Assembly: GCA_900314555.1 (NCBI GenBank)
Contig: OMVQ01000023.1
Location: 1 to 64,000 of the forward strand
Direction of reading: 5' to 3'
From: an uncultured Eubacteriales bacterium
GTDB lineage: Bacteria > Bacillota > Clostridia > Lachnospirales > Lachnospiraceae
DNA: 64,000 nucleotides
The translations under genes were made by a program, and so were the position numbers. Below the pieces are notes generated by a model. That model did not search any database. It saw nothing but the letters and a program-made list of their open reading frames with translations, and had not been told where the DNA came from. Every line of letters starts with the position of its first letter. Within the stretch, counting starts at the first letter, position 1. Shown piece after piece: positions 56,074-64,000 of this stretch.

Positions 56074-57129
56074 CTAGATAACAGTTTCAACCTGATATCC
56101 TGCAGCTTTTAATAGTCTGTTCATTATTGCCTGTCCCAGTTCTTCACTTCTAAATGTTTCGCCTAATATATAATCAACTTGTTTATCATCAAATTCTCTT
56201 AAAACTTTATACAAATTTTTAGAAATACTTATCTCATTATTACGGCTACCTATCGATATCACTTCTCCATATTTATATCTGTCCTTTGATTCAGTGCTGG
56301 ATATTATACCGACTTTATAACCTTTCTTAATATAAGCTTCTGCTAATTCATTTATTCTGTCTGCGACTTTATCTATATCACCATCAAACATTGTAAAATC
56401 TGCCTTAGGTGCATAATGTTTATATTTCATTCCCGGAGCTTTAGGTTTCAAATCAGGACTTACCGGTCCAAGGATAGCTTTATCAATAGTAACTTCTCCG
56501 ACTACTTCTTCAAGCATCTTCTTATTAATATATCCCGGACGTAATATCATCGGAATATCACCTGTTACATCAACAATCGTTGATTCTATTCCTATTCCAA
56601 CCTCGCCACCATCTATAACCATTGATATCTTACCATTCAAATCATCCATTACGTGCTTAGCCGTTGTAGGACTTGGTCTGCCCGATGTATTCGCACTCGG
56701 TGCTGCAATGGCTACATTTGATTCTTCAATAAGTGTAAGTGCTACTTTATGATTCGGCATTCTTATCGCTACTGTATCTAATCCACCGGTTGTTCCATAT
56801 GGTACAACATCACTTTTATTAAAAATTATAGTTAACGGACCAGGCCAGAATGCTTTCATAAGCTTTCTTGCTGATTCAGGAATTTCTTTAACCAGAGGTA
56901 ATATCTGCTGTTCATTTGCCACATGTACTATTAACGGATTATCAGATGGTCTGCCCTTTGCTGCATATATTTTCTTCGATGCCATCTCATCAAGTGCATC
57001 TGCTCCCAATCCGTATACTGTCTCTGTTGGAAATGCTACCATATCTCCAGCATGCAAAATATCTGAGGCTTCTTTAATTACCTCCATATCGATGTTATCA
57101 ACATCAACTTTTCTAAGTATTGTGTCCAT
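56074..57129 (-). CDS. L-threonylcarbamoyladenylate synthase (Sua5/YwlC type)
   Basis: 351 residues: YrdC domain with VAFPTETVYGLGADA, KGRPSDNPLIVHV, RMPNHKVAL and SANTSGRPSPT (to about 205), a linker, and the C-terminal Sua5 domain (about 225-345). It makes the TC-AMP intermediate for tRNA t6A. The start at 57129 has GGAGG 6 nt upstream. Full-length Sua5 type rather than the short TsaC type. Confidence 0.94.
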   Translation of the reverse strand: MDTILRKVDVDNIDMEVIKEASDILHAGDMVAFPTETVYGLGADALDEMASKKIYAAKGRPSDNPLIVHVANEQQILPLVKEIPESARKLMKAFWPGPLTIIFNKSDVVPYGTTGGLDTVAIRMPNHKVALTLIEESNVAIAAPSANTSGRPSPTTAKHVMDDLNGKISMVIDGGEVGIGIESTIVDVTGDIPMILRPGYINKKMLEEVVGEVTIDKAILGPVSPDLKPKAPGMKYKHYAPKADFTMFDGDIDKVADRINELAEAYIKKGYKVGIISSTESKDRYKYGEVISIGSRNNEISISKNLYKVLREFDDKQVDYILGETFRSEELGQAIMNRLLKAAGYQVETVI

Positions 57130-57193
57130 TTCTGCCTCCATGCCTGAGCTTAATTCTGTGCTTCATTATACCACTTTTACATATAAATTAAAA

Positions 57194-57919
57194 CTAAATA
57201 TTTGATAAATATTCTATTACAGCTTTATTAATTGCAGCCGCTATTTTATCCTGGTAGAATTCATCTGCAAGCTCTGTTGCCTCTTCCCAATTAGACAGAA
57301 AACCACATTCTACAATGACTGCCGGGCACTCCACTTTGCGAAGCATATAATAACTGCTGTTTTCCTTTGCCATTCGTTTATTCTTCCCATCTACATCACT
57401 TTTTATTATTCCCTGTAATAATTCTGCGAATTTCTTACCATCTTCTGATTTAGAGTAATAAAAGACCTGTGCACCCTTGACATCTTTAGATTCATAGCTG
57501 TTTTGATGTATGCTGACACAAAGATTTGCATTAGCAGTATTTACTATCTCCACACGTTTTCGCATATCTGCTGACTTCTTACTTGATACCTCATTCCCCT
57601 CATCCCCACACATACTTACATCTTCAATTCTTGTCATAACAACTTTAATATTATTATCTTCGAGATGCTTCTTAAGTTTTAATGCTATTTCTAAATTAAT
57701 ATCTTTCTCAAGTCTTCCGGTTATACCAATTTTACCCGGATCATAGCCACCATGCCCCGCATCTATTACTACTGTATATTTAGGTTCATGCTTATCTGAC
57801 TTCCCGGTTTTCTTTGATACAGTAATACTGCCCGCATTAACATTTATCATCAATGATGCGCATGTTATGATAATCAACATTCCATAGCCCATTGCTTTTT
57901 CTAACTTATTCTTTAGCAT
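57194..57919 (-). CDS. N-acetylmuramoyl-L-alanine amidase, CwlD-like
   Basis: 241 residues: N-terminal membrane/signal segment (about 7-25) then amidase_3 domain with VVIDAGHGGYDPG, a catalytic Glu in GRLEKDINLEIA, SIHQNSY (Zn His) and VIVECGFLSN. CwlD processes spore cortex peptidoglycan in Bacillus; cortex function here is inference. The ATG at 57919 has GAGGGGA upstream; a GTG at 57937 is an alternative. Confidence 0.88.
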   Translation of the reverse strand: MLKNKLEKAMGYGMLIIITCASLMINVNAGSITVSKKTGKSDKHEPKYTVVIDAGHGGYDPGKIGITGRLEKDINLEIALKLKKHLEDNNIKVVMTRIEDVSMCGDEGNEVSSKKSADMRKRVEIVNTANANLCVSIHQNSYESKDVKGAQVFYYSKSEDGKKFAELLQGIIKSDVDGKNKRMAKENSSYYMLRKVECPAVIVECGFLSNWEEATELADEFYQDKIAAAINKAVIEYLSNI

Positions 57920-58049
57920 ATACAAATATCCCCTCACATATCACTCAATAAATATGTATTTGCAAAGAAGAATTACAAGGCATATATTACCTATAATCTT
58001 ATACTTCACAATACTTCACTTAATAAATAATATGCAAAGGGACATTCTA

Positions 58050-59804
58050 TTAATTCGTATATTTAATTATCGTGTTCCATAATTCATTATTCTCAAGACC
58101 TATTCGCCATTCAGCAACGCCTGCAAGTTCATATGTTCCGATTAGTTTTAATTTCTCTTCTATTGATTTCGCATCTTCTAACCATATACGGACTGTATTA
58201 TCTCCTGATGGATATTCTCCGTAATATTGTCCGACATTGTCAACCCATACAGGTGTAATACCATTGTTAGTCAATGTAGTCATCGCCGTTGTCATATCTA
58301 CCGATGCACAGCTTACAACATTACCAGATGCATCTTCTTCCCATATTCTTGTGTAGAACGGAACTGCAAGTACCACTTTTGTCGATGAAACTTTTGATAC
58401 CATATTTTCAATTCCTTCAGTTACCCATGGAAGAGAGGCTACCGAACCTGCTCCTGAATCAACACCCCAATGCTCGTCATATCCCATCATTACTACATAA
58501 TCAACAGTTTTACCCTGCTCTTCAATATTATAATAGCTGTTTGATGCCTCAGGAACTTTATCATCTACCGACAGAACAATTCCATTTATTCTGCATTTCA
58601 CAGATAATTCTCTTAAGAACTGGATATAGTCATCTGCATTTTCTTTAGCTATATATTCAAAATCCACATTAATTCCATCTATTCCATACTCAATAGCCGA
58701 AGCAATTAACTGGTTAATTATCTTCTCTCTCTTTGATGTATAGCTAAATATCTGTTTATTATCAGAATCAGCTGACTGATCATCTACAACAGCCCATACC
58801 TCTAATCCGACCATATGCGCTCTTGTTACGTAATTAGCATCTGCAAGCGATGTCATATTGCCCTCATTATCTGATAATCTAAACCATGTAGGTGCAATAA
58901 CATTTAATCCCTTAGCAGGAGTAACTAAATCCATCAACTGATTATTAGATGCCTGTGCAGTAACCATATGCCAAGCCAAATTAATTGTAAAATCTTTCTG
59001 GATATTAGTGTATTCAGGCTCAACATAATCATTTTGCAATGTCTTTGTTGTCTGTTTTCCTAATGAATCTGTCTTAACATATCCAAAGAAACCATCTTCT
59101 GTGATTACCTCTGACCATGTTTTTCCTTTATCTAATATTACTACTTCTGTTGCTGTCTTACAATTGTATAAGATATCTGACTTAATGCTCTTATCAAGTC
59201 TTATCTTTGTATCTTTCTTAAGAGTAGCTATATTTTCTTCTGTTCCCCATCCGTTTGTTATACATACTCTGTTAGGAGATTCGTATAATGTATATTCTAT
59301 ATTCGAATAGTTCTTCACAAAATCTAATGCAACATATACTTTTGAACCCTCTGTTTTAACAATGGTATATTCTGCTGTCTTCTTAGCCTTGGTAACATAA
59401 TATTCCTGACTTCCCACGCTCGCCTTAACAATATCTGTAGGTGTTGTATAAATAAGAATATTCTCATTATTGTCCCAATAAAATCTATTATTAAGTGAAT
59501 TCTTTACAAATTCATAATCCACATATAATTCTCCATTATCTATAAAAGCTCTGTTTGAAACTAACTCATTCTGTAATAAGATAGCAACCTGGTTATCTGC
59601 CGCCTTTGTTGCTCCCTCAAAGCTTATCTTATCACCATCCTCAGTATAACCATCATATAATCTATATAATTTGTATAAATCTTCCTCTGAAGCATGCTTC
59701 TTAGAAGGTGTTCGTTTATCTATTATATTTCCTACTACTAATACAACTATCGAAATAATTATAATCGCCGCCACAAAAAAAACAGGTACTGACTTTTTCT
59801 TCAA
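58050..59804 (-). CDS. Exported GH18-family glycosidase with SH3-like domain
   Basis: 584 residues: an N-terminal membrane anchor (8-27), a copper-amine-oxidase-N-like/stalk region (about 60-190), an SH3-like domain (about 200-260), and a C-terminal GH18 barrel (about 275-584) with the catalytic GINVDFEYI (D-x-x-D-x-E pattern) and VVMMGYDEHW. Relatives such as SleL/YaaH and YdhD cut peptidoglycan or spore cortex. The start is TTG at 59804 with AGGAGG 8 nt upstream. Confidence 0.88.
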   Translation of the reverse strand: MKKKSVPVFFVAAIIIISIVVLVVGNIIDKRTPSKKHASEEDLYKLYRLYDGYTEDGDKISFEGATKAADNQVAILLQNELVSNRAFIDNGELYVDYEFVKNSLNNRFYWDNNENILIYTTPTDIVKASVGSQEYYVTKAKKTAEYTIVKTEGSKVYVALDFVKNYSNIEYTLYESPNRVCITNGWGTEENIATLKKDTKIRLDKSIKSDILYNCKTATEVVILDKGKTWSEVITEDGFFGYVKTDSLGKQTTKTLQNDYVEPEYTNIQKDFTINLAWHMVTAQASNNQLMDLVTPAKGLNVIAPTWFRLSDNEGNMTSLADANYVTRAHMVGLEVWAVVDDQSADSDNKQIFSYTSKREKIINQLIASAIEYGIDGINVDFEYIAKENADDYIQFLRELSVKCRINGIVLSVDDKVPEASNSYYNIEEQGKTVDYVVMMGYDEHWGVDSGAGSVASLPWVTEGIENMVSKVSSTKVVLAVPFYTRIWEEDASGNVVSCASVDMTTAMTTLTNNGITPVWVDNVGQYYGEYPSGDNTVRIWLEDAKSIEEKLKLIGTYELAGVAEWRIGLENNELWNTIIKYTN

Positions 59805-60115
59805 AATACTTTCCTCCTTATTTTCTCTATATGAAAATGTCTATTTGTGGTGTATTATAACACTTTTTATCATCTACGTCATCTGTTTTCTCTTTTATAT
59901 TGTTACGGCATATAACTAATGAATGTATTTTACATCATTTTATTATATGCCATAACTTTACATAATTAATTACATTCTTTATCTCAAATAACATTTATTG
60001 ACATTCTATTAATCTCTCTGACATGCAATTAACTATTCTCGTGATATATTATTTTATAATGATCCCAGGGGTAGAAACATAAAAACTACGATGTGTGTTC
60101 ACAATAGTATGTTTT
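59805..60115. other. Gene-free region with a long imperfect inverted repeat
   Basis: Contains a 55-bp imperfect palindrome at 59902-59956 (GTTACGGCATATAA...TTATATGCCATAAC, with an inner AATGAATGTA/TACATCATT), upstream of the GH18 gene, and a hairpin at about 60071-60118 starting at the stop of the SAF gene (GTAGAAA/TTTCTAC with CATA/TATG). The second may be the end of the SAF operon; it has no clean U-tract. The GH18 promoter should be here but is not obvious. Confidence 0.45.
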
Positions 60116-60895
60116 CTACGACACGAACCTGTTCATATTTGTTTCTAATACGACTCTTTTATTCGCCGTTTCACTATTGAATACTTCTTCTATTAAGTTA
60201 GGATCCCAACTACCTAATTCAATAACACTTGCATTTACAGGATAATCTGATTTAGCTGTTTCCTGATAGTCTTTCACATATAAAACCGCATATATTTTTG
60301 TTCCCTGATAAACATTTTTATCAACTTCGGCACTAGCCATCTTGAGAATTTCTTCCTCATTAACATTTATGAGTATATTATCCTCAATTCTTTTAACGAT
60401 TTTCTTATGTCCTGCTATAACATAATCTTCTCCATCAGGAAATGTAATTCTTATATCCACAATACTTCCTTCAAGAATATCCTGATGTAATTCAACATCC
60501 GAATAAATATGAAGTCTTATATCATTGGCTACCTTATCCTGCTTATGCACCATACTTAAATCCATTATTGTTCCTTTACTGACATCAATTTTTAATTCTT
60601 TATTTAACAAATCATTCCTAGATGCCAGACCTATTAAATTATTTTCTCCATATAAGTTTAATTCAACTAAATCTGCTTCTGTTATCAAGTCTCCCTTTTT
60701 CTTATCTGCATTAAGTGAATAAGCTTTAATATTAGTATAACCTTTTTGCTCATTCCTGATTTTTACCAGCTCTCTCCTGCAGTTGTTATAGTTAATTACT
60801 TCCACAATTAAAATACCGCCTAATATAACTGCCGAAATAATCACGCCTGACAACAATGCAATTATCAGATTCTTTTTTCTCTGCCAGATAACCAC
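60116..60895 (-). CDS. SAF-domain protein, CpaB-like
   Basis: 259 residues: an N-terminal membrane helix (about 10-33), then a SAF-type domain (KAYSLNADKKKGDLITEADLVELNL, ~55-120) and a beta-rich remainder with a RcpC/CpaB-like strand VDIRITFPDGEDYVIAGHKKI. CpaB proteins belong to Tad/Flp pilus machines. The start is GTG, overlapping the upstream stop by one base (TAGTG), with GGAGG just before. Third gene of the kinase/ParA-like module. Confidence 0.6.
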   Translation of the reverse strand: MVIWQRKKNLIIALLSGVIISAVILGGILIVEVINYNNCRRELVKIRNEQKGYTNIKAYSLNADKKKGDLITEADLVELNLYGENNLIGLASRNDLLNKELKIDVSKGTIMDLSMVHKQDKVANDIRLHIYSDVELHQDILEGSIVDIRITFPDGEDYVIAGHKKIVKRIEDNILINVNEEEILKMASAEVDKNVYQGTKIYAVLYVKDYQETAKSDYPVNASVIELGSWDPNLIEEVFNSETANKRVVLETNMNRFVS

Positions 60896-61500
60896 TATTC
60901 CTCCAATATACGTTCTACCTCCATCAACTGTCTGCCTGTAATTTTAAACGGATTATTTACAACCGGTATAGGATATAATCTTCTACCTGTACACTCTGAT
61001 ATATAATCTGCCGATTCTTTATTACCAAAGCAGTACAAAAATTTCCATTGTTCATTGAACTGTATCTCCTTTAAACCTGCTACTACACCCGGTACCTTCC
61101 ACAGTCCTATCGAACTAATCAGATACTTTCTGTCACACATACTGATTTCATTAAGAAATTTTCTATAATTACTTCCAACATCAAGTATTACACATTCATA
61201 ATTTTCGTGGAAAATTCCAGCCAAATTCTCTCTGGTAACACTCTGATAATATACTACCTTATGTATATTATAAACATCGTTCTTAATCAAACTCTCAGGT
61301 ACACATATCTGTTTCAGAAATTCATAGTCACAATCCTCGTTCAAATCAACTATTGCTGTCTTTATTCCTAACACCTCTGAATAATAATTTCCAAGTAATA
61401 TTGAAAAATGTGTTGCTCCGACACCTTTAGTCATTCCTGCCACTACCAGTTTATGATAGGTCTTTCTGCGTACTATACGTTTTCTTCTAAAATTAATCAT
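60895..61500 (-). CDS. ParA/TadZ-like P-loop protein with degenerate Walker A
   Basis: 201 residues. VVAGMTKGVGATHFSILLGNYYSE resembles the deviant Walker A of ParA/MinD (K-G-G-x-G-K-[ST]), keeping the first Lys but with Ala-Thr-His where the second Lys-Thr is expected. TAIVDLNED and ECVILDVGSNY match the following strands. Nucleotide binding is uncertain. It follows the kinase gene by 57 nt and abuts the SAF gene. TadZ-like proteins place Tad pili; no other tad genes are in the window. Confidence 0.6.
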   Translation of the reverse strand: MINFRRKRIVRRKTYHKLVVAGMTKGVGATHFSILLGNYYSEVLGIKTAIVDLNEDCDYEFLKQICVPESLIKNDVYNIHKVVYYQSVTRENLAGIFHENYECVILDVGSNYRKFLNEISMCDRKYLISSIGLWKVPGVVAGLKEIQFNEQWKFLYCFGNKESADYISECTGRRLYPIPVVNNPFKITGRQLMEVERILEE

Positions 61501-61557
61501 ACTTTAATGCCTCTATACTGTTCTTATAATCATCTTACAATCATTTTATACATTTAA

Positions 61558-62946
61558 TTAATAATTTCTTATTAATATCTTCACTATGTCCCCATAAAAC
61601 TTTTCTGATTCCTTACATTGTTTAAATGGATTCTCAATATATGGCATTCTTAATACATTAATATTCCTTTGTCTTAAAAGCCTTTTTATCCCTTTGTCAT
61701 CCGAAAAGTTCGCAACATACAATATATTTTTGTCTTTATAATCTAAGATATAATCTTCATATTGGAATTTTAAATATTCTTTAATATCAGTAATCACCAC
61801 AATTACCAGATTTGAAAGTGACGATTCCTTATTATATACACCACAGTCATGTATATACACCGGTTTCCTTATTCCCACAGAATCTGTATGTTTGTCCGGT
61901 GTGCAAAATTCTCCATAATTAGGCAATATCTTGCATCTTTTATATGTATATATACCATCTGAACACACTGTCCCATTATCAAAATCCAACATATTAATTA
62001 TATCTTTGGATAAATTATCTTCTATATAGAATACATCTGGTATTTTATTCTCTAAATACTTAGTAAGTCCTAACGCAAGGTGGGTTACTCCTGCATATCT
62101 TCTACAACCATAAATTACTATATCAAGTGATTCCCTATCTCTTTCATTACTATTTCTGCATTTTTTACTCTTTTCATCGCAGCCATTATTATTCGCTGAT
62201 GCTCTGTTAATATTTATCTTCTCTACTATTGAAGTTATAGCTTCCTCTATAATTTGTGTTGAAATATATCTGTCTTTACTGTCCTTTTCCATACATATAG
62301 ATATAATTCTCAAAATCTCATCTCTGTAGTTATATAACTGCATCTGAAATCCCTGATATACCTTCTGTATCAGCACGCCAATGCCATACACGTCTGTCCA
62401 TATGCCCATCTTCCCACTATTATACTGCTCAGGCGTAACATATTCCTTAGTAGCCATCTTATTCTCATCAGAAATATCCTTAGTTAACATACAATTTCCA
62501 AAATCAATCAAATACACTCCATTTTTACTAATGATTATATTCTCCGGTTTAATATCTCCATAAATTATTCCATATGGCTTAGTAGTATGTAATAAATGTA
62601 ATATTGTACATATTCTGCATACATAACCTAGCACCTCAAGAGCATCATTTTCTTTATTACTTAAATATTCCTCAAATGATATTCCTTCAATATACTGCTC
62701 GATAATGTACCAATATTCCGAATCCTCCTCCACATCATAAATAACCGGAATACCCTCAATATCTATCATATTGAGAATTTTGACTTCTGAATTATAACAC
62801 TTCTCATTAACAGAATTCTTAGATATTCTCTTCATAGCACGCACTGTCCCCAATGCCTTATGTCTTACCAGAAAAACCTGTGATGTTCCACCTTCACCTA
62901 ACAGACTTATCTTCTCATATTTACTGTTATTCACCCTGTACTCCAT
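61558..62946 (-). CDS. Ser/Thr protein kinase fused to a ParA-like domain
   Basis: 462 residues. Residues about 10-250 are an eukaryotic-type kinase: Gly loop LGEGGTSQVF, Lys in RAMKRI, catalytic loop YGDIKPENI (HRD replaced by YGD, Asp kept) and IDFGN for DFG. About 275-462 is a second P-loop-like domain, IVIYGCRRYAGVTHLALGLTKYL, related in pattern to the next gene's GVGATHF. The ATG at 62946 is 19 nt from GGAGG; GTG at 62937 (GGAG 6 nt upstream) or ATT at 62961 (GGAGG 4 nt upstream) are alternatives. First gene of the module. Confidence 0.75.
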   Translation of the reverse strand: MEYRVNNSKYEKISLLGEGGTSQVFLVRHKALGTVRAMKRISKNSVNEKCYNSEVKILNMIDIEGIPVIYDVEEDSEYWYIIEQYIEGISFEEYLSNKENDALEVLGYVCRICTILHLLHTTKPYGIIYGDIKPENIIISKNGVYLIDFGNCMLTKDISDENKMATKEYVTPEQYNSGKMGIWTDVYGIGVLIQKVYQGFQMQLYNYRDEILRIISICMEKDSKDRYISTQIIEEAITSIVEKININRASANNNGCDEKSKKCRNSNERDRESLDIVIYGCRRYAGVTHLALGLTKYLENKIPDVFYIEDNLSKDIINMLDFDNGTVCSDGIYTYKRCKILPNYGEFCTPDKHTDSVGIRKPVYIHDCGVYNKESSLSNLVIVVITDIKEYLKFQYEDYILDYKDKNILYVANFSDDKGIKRLLRQRNINVLRMPYIENPFKQCKESEKFYGDIVKILIRNY

Positions 62947-63002
62947 ATATTTTTTATAAATTTTTCCTCCTTATTTAACATTTTGTTGTATGTTGTGTTT
63001 TA

Positions 63003-63031
63003 ATTATAATACATAACATTTTAAATTGCAA
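63003..63031 (-). promoter_or_regulatory. Promoter of the kinase / ParA-like / SAF operon
   Basis: Minus strand TTGCAA (63031-63026), 17-nt spacer, TATAAT (63008-63003): a perfect -10 and good -35, about 60 nt before the kinase start. Confidence 0.75.
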
Positions 63032-63067
63032 CATCTATTTTATTTTTTTTATTTTAGCACAGTTTAC

Positions 63068-63097
63068 TTTACATCTGGCATAATAATAAGTTATACT
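63068..63097 (+). promoter_or_regulatory. Possible mecA promoter
   Basis: TTTACA (63068-63073), 18-nt spacer, TATACT (63092-63097). It leaves a leader of about 140 nt before mecA. Other A/T-rich boxes nearby make this only a candidate. Confidence 0.4.
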
Positions 63098-63246
63098 ATC
63101 GTATATTATCTCAATATTAAAGTTCTAAAAGCCGCTATTATATGTATTCTTGCATAATAAGTGGAAATGTTATTTTTATATGAACTAACACAGGCATATA
63201 CCTTTAATATTTCATAAATATAAGCCATATCAAAGGAGGAATATAT

Positions 63247-64000
63247 ATGGTTTTTGAAAAGTCAAACGACAACCAGATTAAATGTGTACTTGATAAAGAA
63301 GATTTAATTTCCAGAAATATTAATATAAAAGATTTATTTTATGGTTCTCCGAAAACAGAACAGTTATTTAAAGATGTGGTTTCAAGAGCCCAGGCTAACT
63401 ATGATTTTAATAAACAGAAATTACCTATATCCATTGATGCAATTCCTCTTCCCAATGATACTCTTGTAATAATCATTACCATAGCTGAAGAACCTGAAGA
63501 AATCGATTCAAGATTTTCAAGATTCACACCTGATCCTAATGCTGCATCAGACAAATTATTTTCATCCAAAGCAGATACATCTGCCGGTCCCGAAGATATT
63601 TTTAGCTTTTTTAGTAATATTGCAAATCAGATTTCTAATTCTTCTAAAGATTCACCGGAAGATTCTAATTTATTTGATTCAGCTAAAAATGATTTTTCTT
63701 CATTCGATAGTGCCATTGCCAAAGATCCTGACGGCACTATGCTAATTATCTTCAAATTTGAAAATATTGATAAAATTATTGAACTCTCAAATATGCTTAT
63801 GAAAATTTACAATGACAATAATTCATTATATAAGCTTGGCACTTCCTATTATCTTTTTGTATACAACACCGAACACAATGAGGAAACTTTTTTGAAAATA
63901 TGTGATTTGATAAGCGAATACGGAAATCCGGTTATTAACAGTCCGACTACGTCAGAACACATTTTAGAGCATGCTGAATTAATCATAGCTGATACCGCTA
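63247..64000 (+). CDS. mecA: MecA-family ClpC adaptor (partial, runs off the right edge)
   Basis: 251 codons are visible with no stop. MVFEKSNDNQIKCVLDKEDL matches the MecA N-terminus; an acidic, Ser/Asp-rich linker follows (about 90-150), then the ClpC-binding C-terminal domain (TMLIIFKFENIDKIIELSNM, SLYKLGTSYYLFVY, ISEYGNPV). MecA targets substrates such as competence factors to ClpCP. AGGAGG lies 7 nt before the ATG. Only the last few residues are missing if length is typical. Confidence 0.85.
   Translation, partial: MVFEKSNDNQIKCVLDKEDLISRNINIKDLFYGSPKTEQLFKDVVSRAQANYDFNKQKLPISIDAIPLPNDTLVIIITIAEEPEEIDSRFSRFTPDPNAASDKLFSSKADTSAGPEDIFSFFSNIANQISNSSKDSPEDSNLFDSAKNDFSSFDSAIAKDPDGTMLIIFKFENIDKIIELSNMLMKIYNDNNSLYKLGTSYYLFVYNTEHNEETFLKICDLISEYGNPVINSPTTSEHILEHAELIIADTA

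Overview
The window is low-GC Firmicute DNA. It most resembles a gut Lachnospiraceae of the Lachnospira / [Eubacterium] eligens type. The grounds are a long Alu-domain SRP RNA, a split transketolase, a group-III-like phosphofructokinase, purine-rich GGAGG ribosome binding sites, TTGACA/TATAAT-type promoters, and Bacillus-like neighbourhoods (ywlC-ywlE-rpiB; atp-ywmB). Species is inference; the Clostridia assignment is firm.

Layout. 1-3.4 kb: a DUF990-type ABC exporter operon (ATPase and two permeases), interrupted by a tandem structured repeat. 3.4-11 kb: an unassigned promoter-to-terminator RNA unit, mntP, a CotH-like lipoprotein kinase, a truncated sigma-70-like protein, the two transketolase subunits, and a LiaF-like / DUF4097 envelope pair. 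11-26 kb: one long leftward gene series, pfk-dnaX-ybaB-recR-(Cys-rich small protein)-jetA-jetB-jetC-(TPR/acidic/AAA protein). It joins replication and recombination genes to a MukFEB/Wadjet-like condensin that has no JetD nuclease in the window. 26-30.6 kb: MATE exporter, DUF1275 protein, LysR regulator, SRP RNA and VanZ. 30.7-42.6 kb: a surface-polysaccharide cluster read leftward from a promoter near 42.78 kb. It holds a dTDP-rhamnose reductase, glycosyltransferases, a flippase, a CapD-like dehydratase, the initiating sugar transferase, and an unusual aldolase / PLP decarboxylase / aminotransferase trio. 42.8-46.8 kb: a ParB-fold-like protein, tadA, an anchored beta-propeller protein and ywmB. 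47-58 kb: a complete F1Fo ATP synthase operon (atpZ-like, I, B, E, F, H, A, G, D, C) whose c subunit carries the sodium-binding residues, preceded by cwlD, sua5/tsaC, a catalytically altered LMW-PTP-like protein, rpiB and dCMP deaminase. 58-64 kb: a GH18 protein, a SAF / ParA-like / kinase-P-loop module, and the start of mecA, which runs off the right edge.

The most unusual item is a roughly 130-140 bp intergenic element made of four hairpins in fixed order (H4-H3-H2-H1 in the direction of the flanking genes). Hairpin sequences differ between copies, but in four of the five near-complete copies the H3 loop is complementary to the left arm of H1. Two insertions are flanked by 9-11 bp direct repeats containing the Shine-Dalgarno of the downstream gene. 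Removing the element in silico restores overlapping, translationally coupled genes. The second notable system is the nuclease-less JetABC-like operon with its giant acidic TPR/AAA partner.
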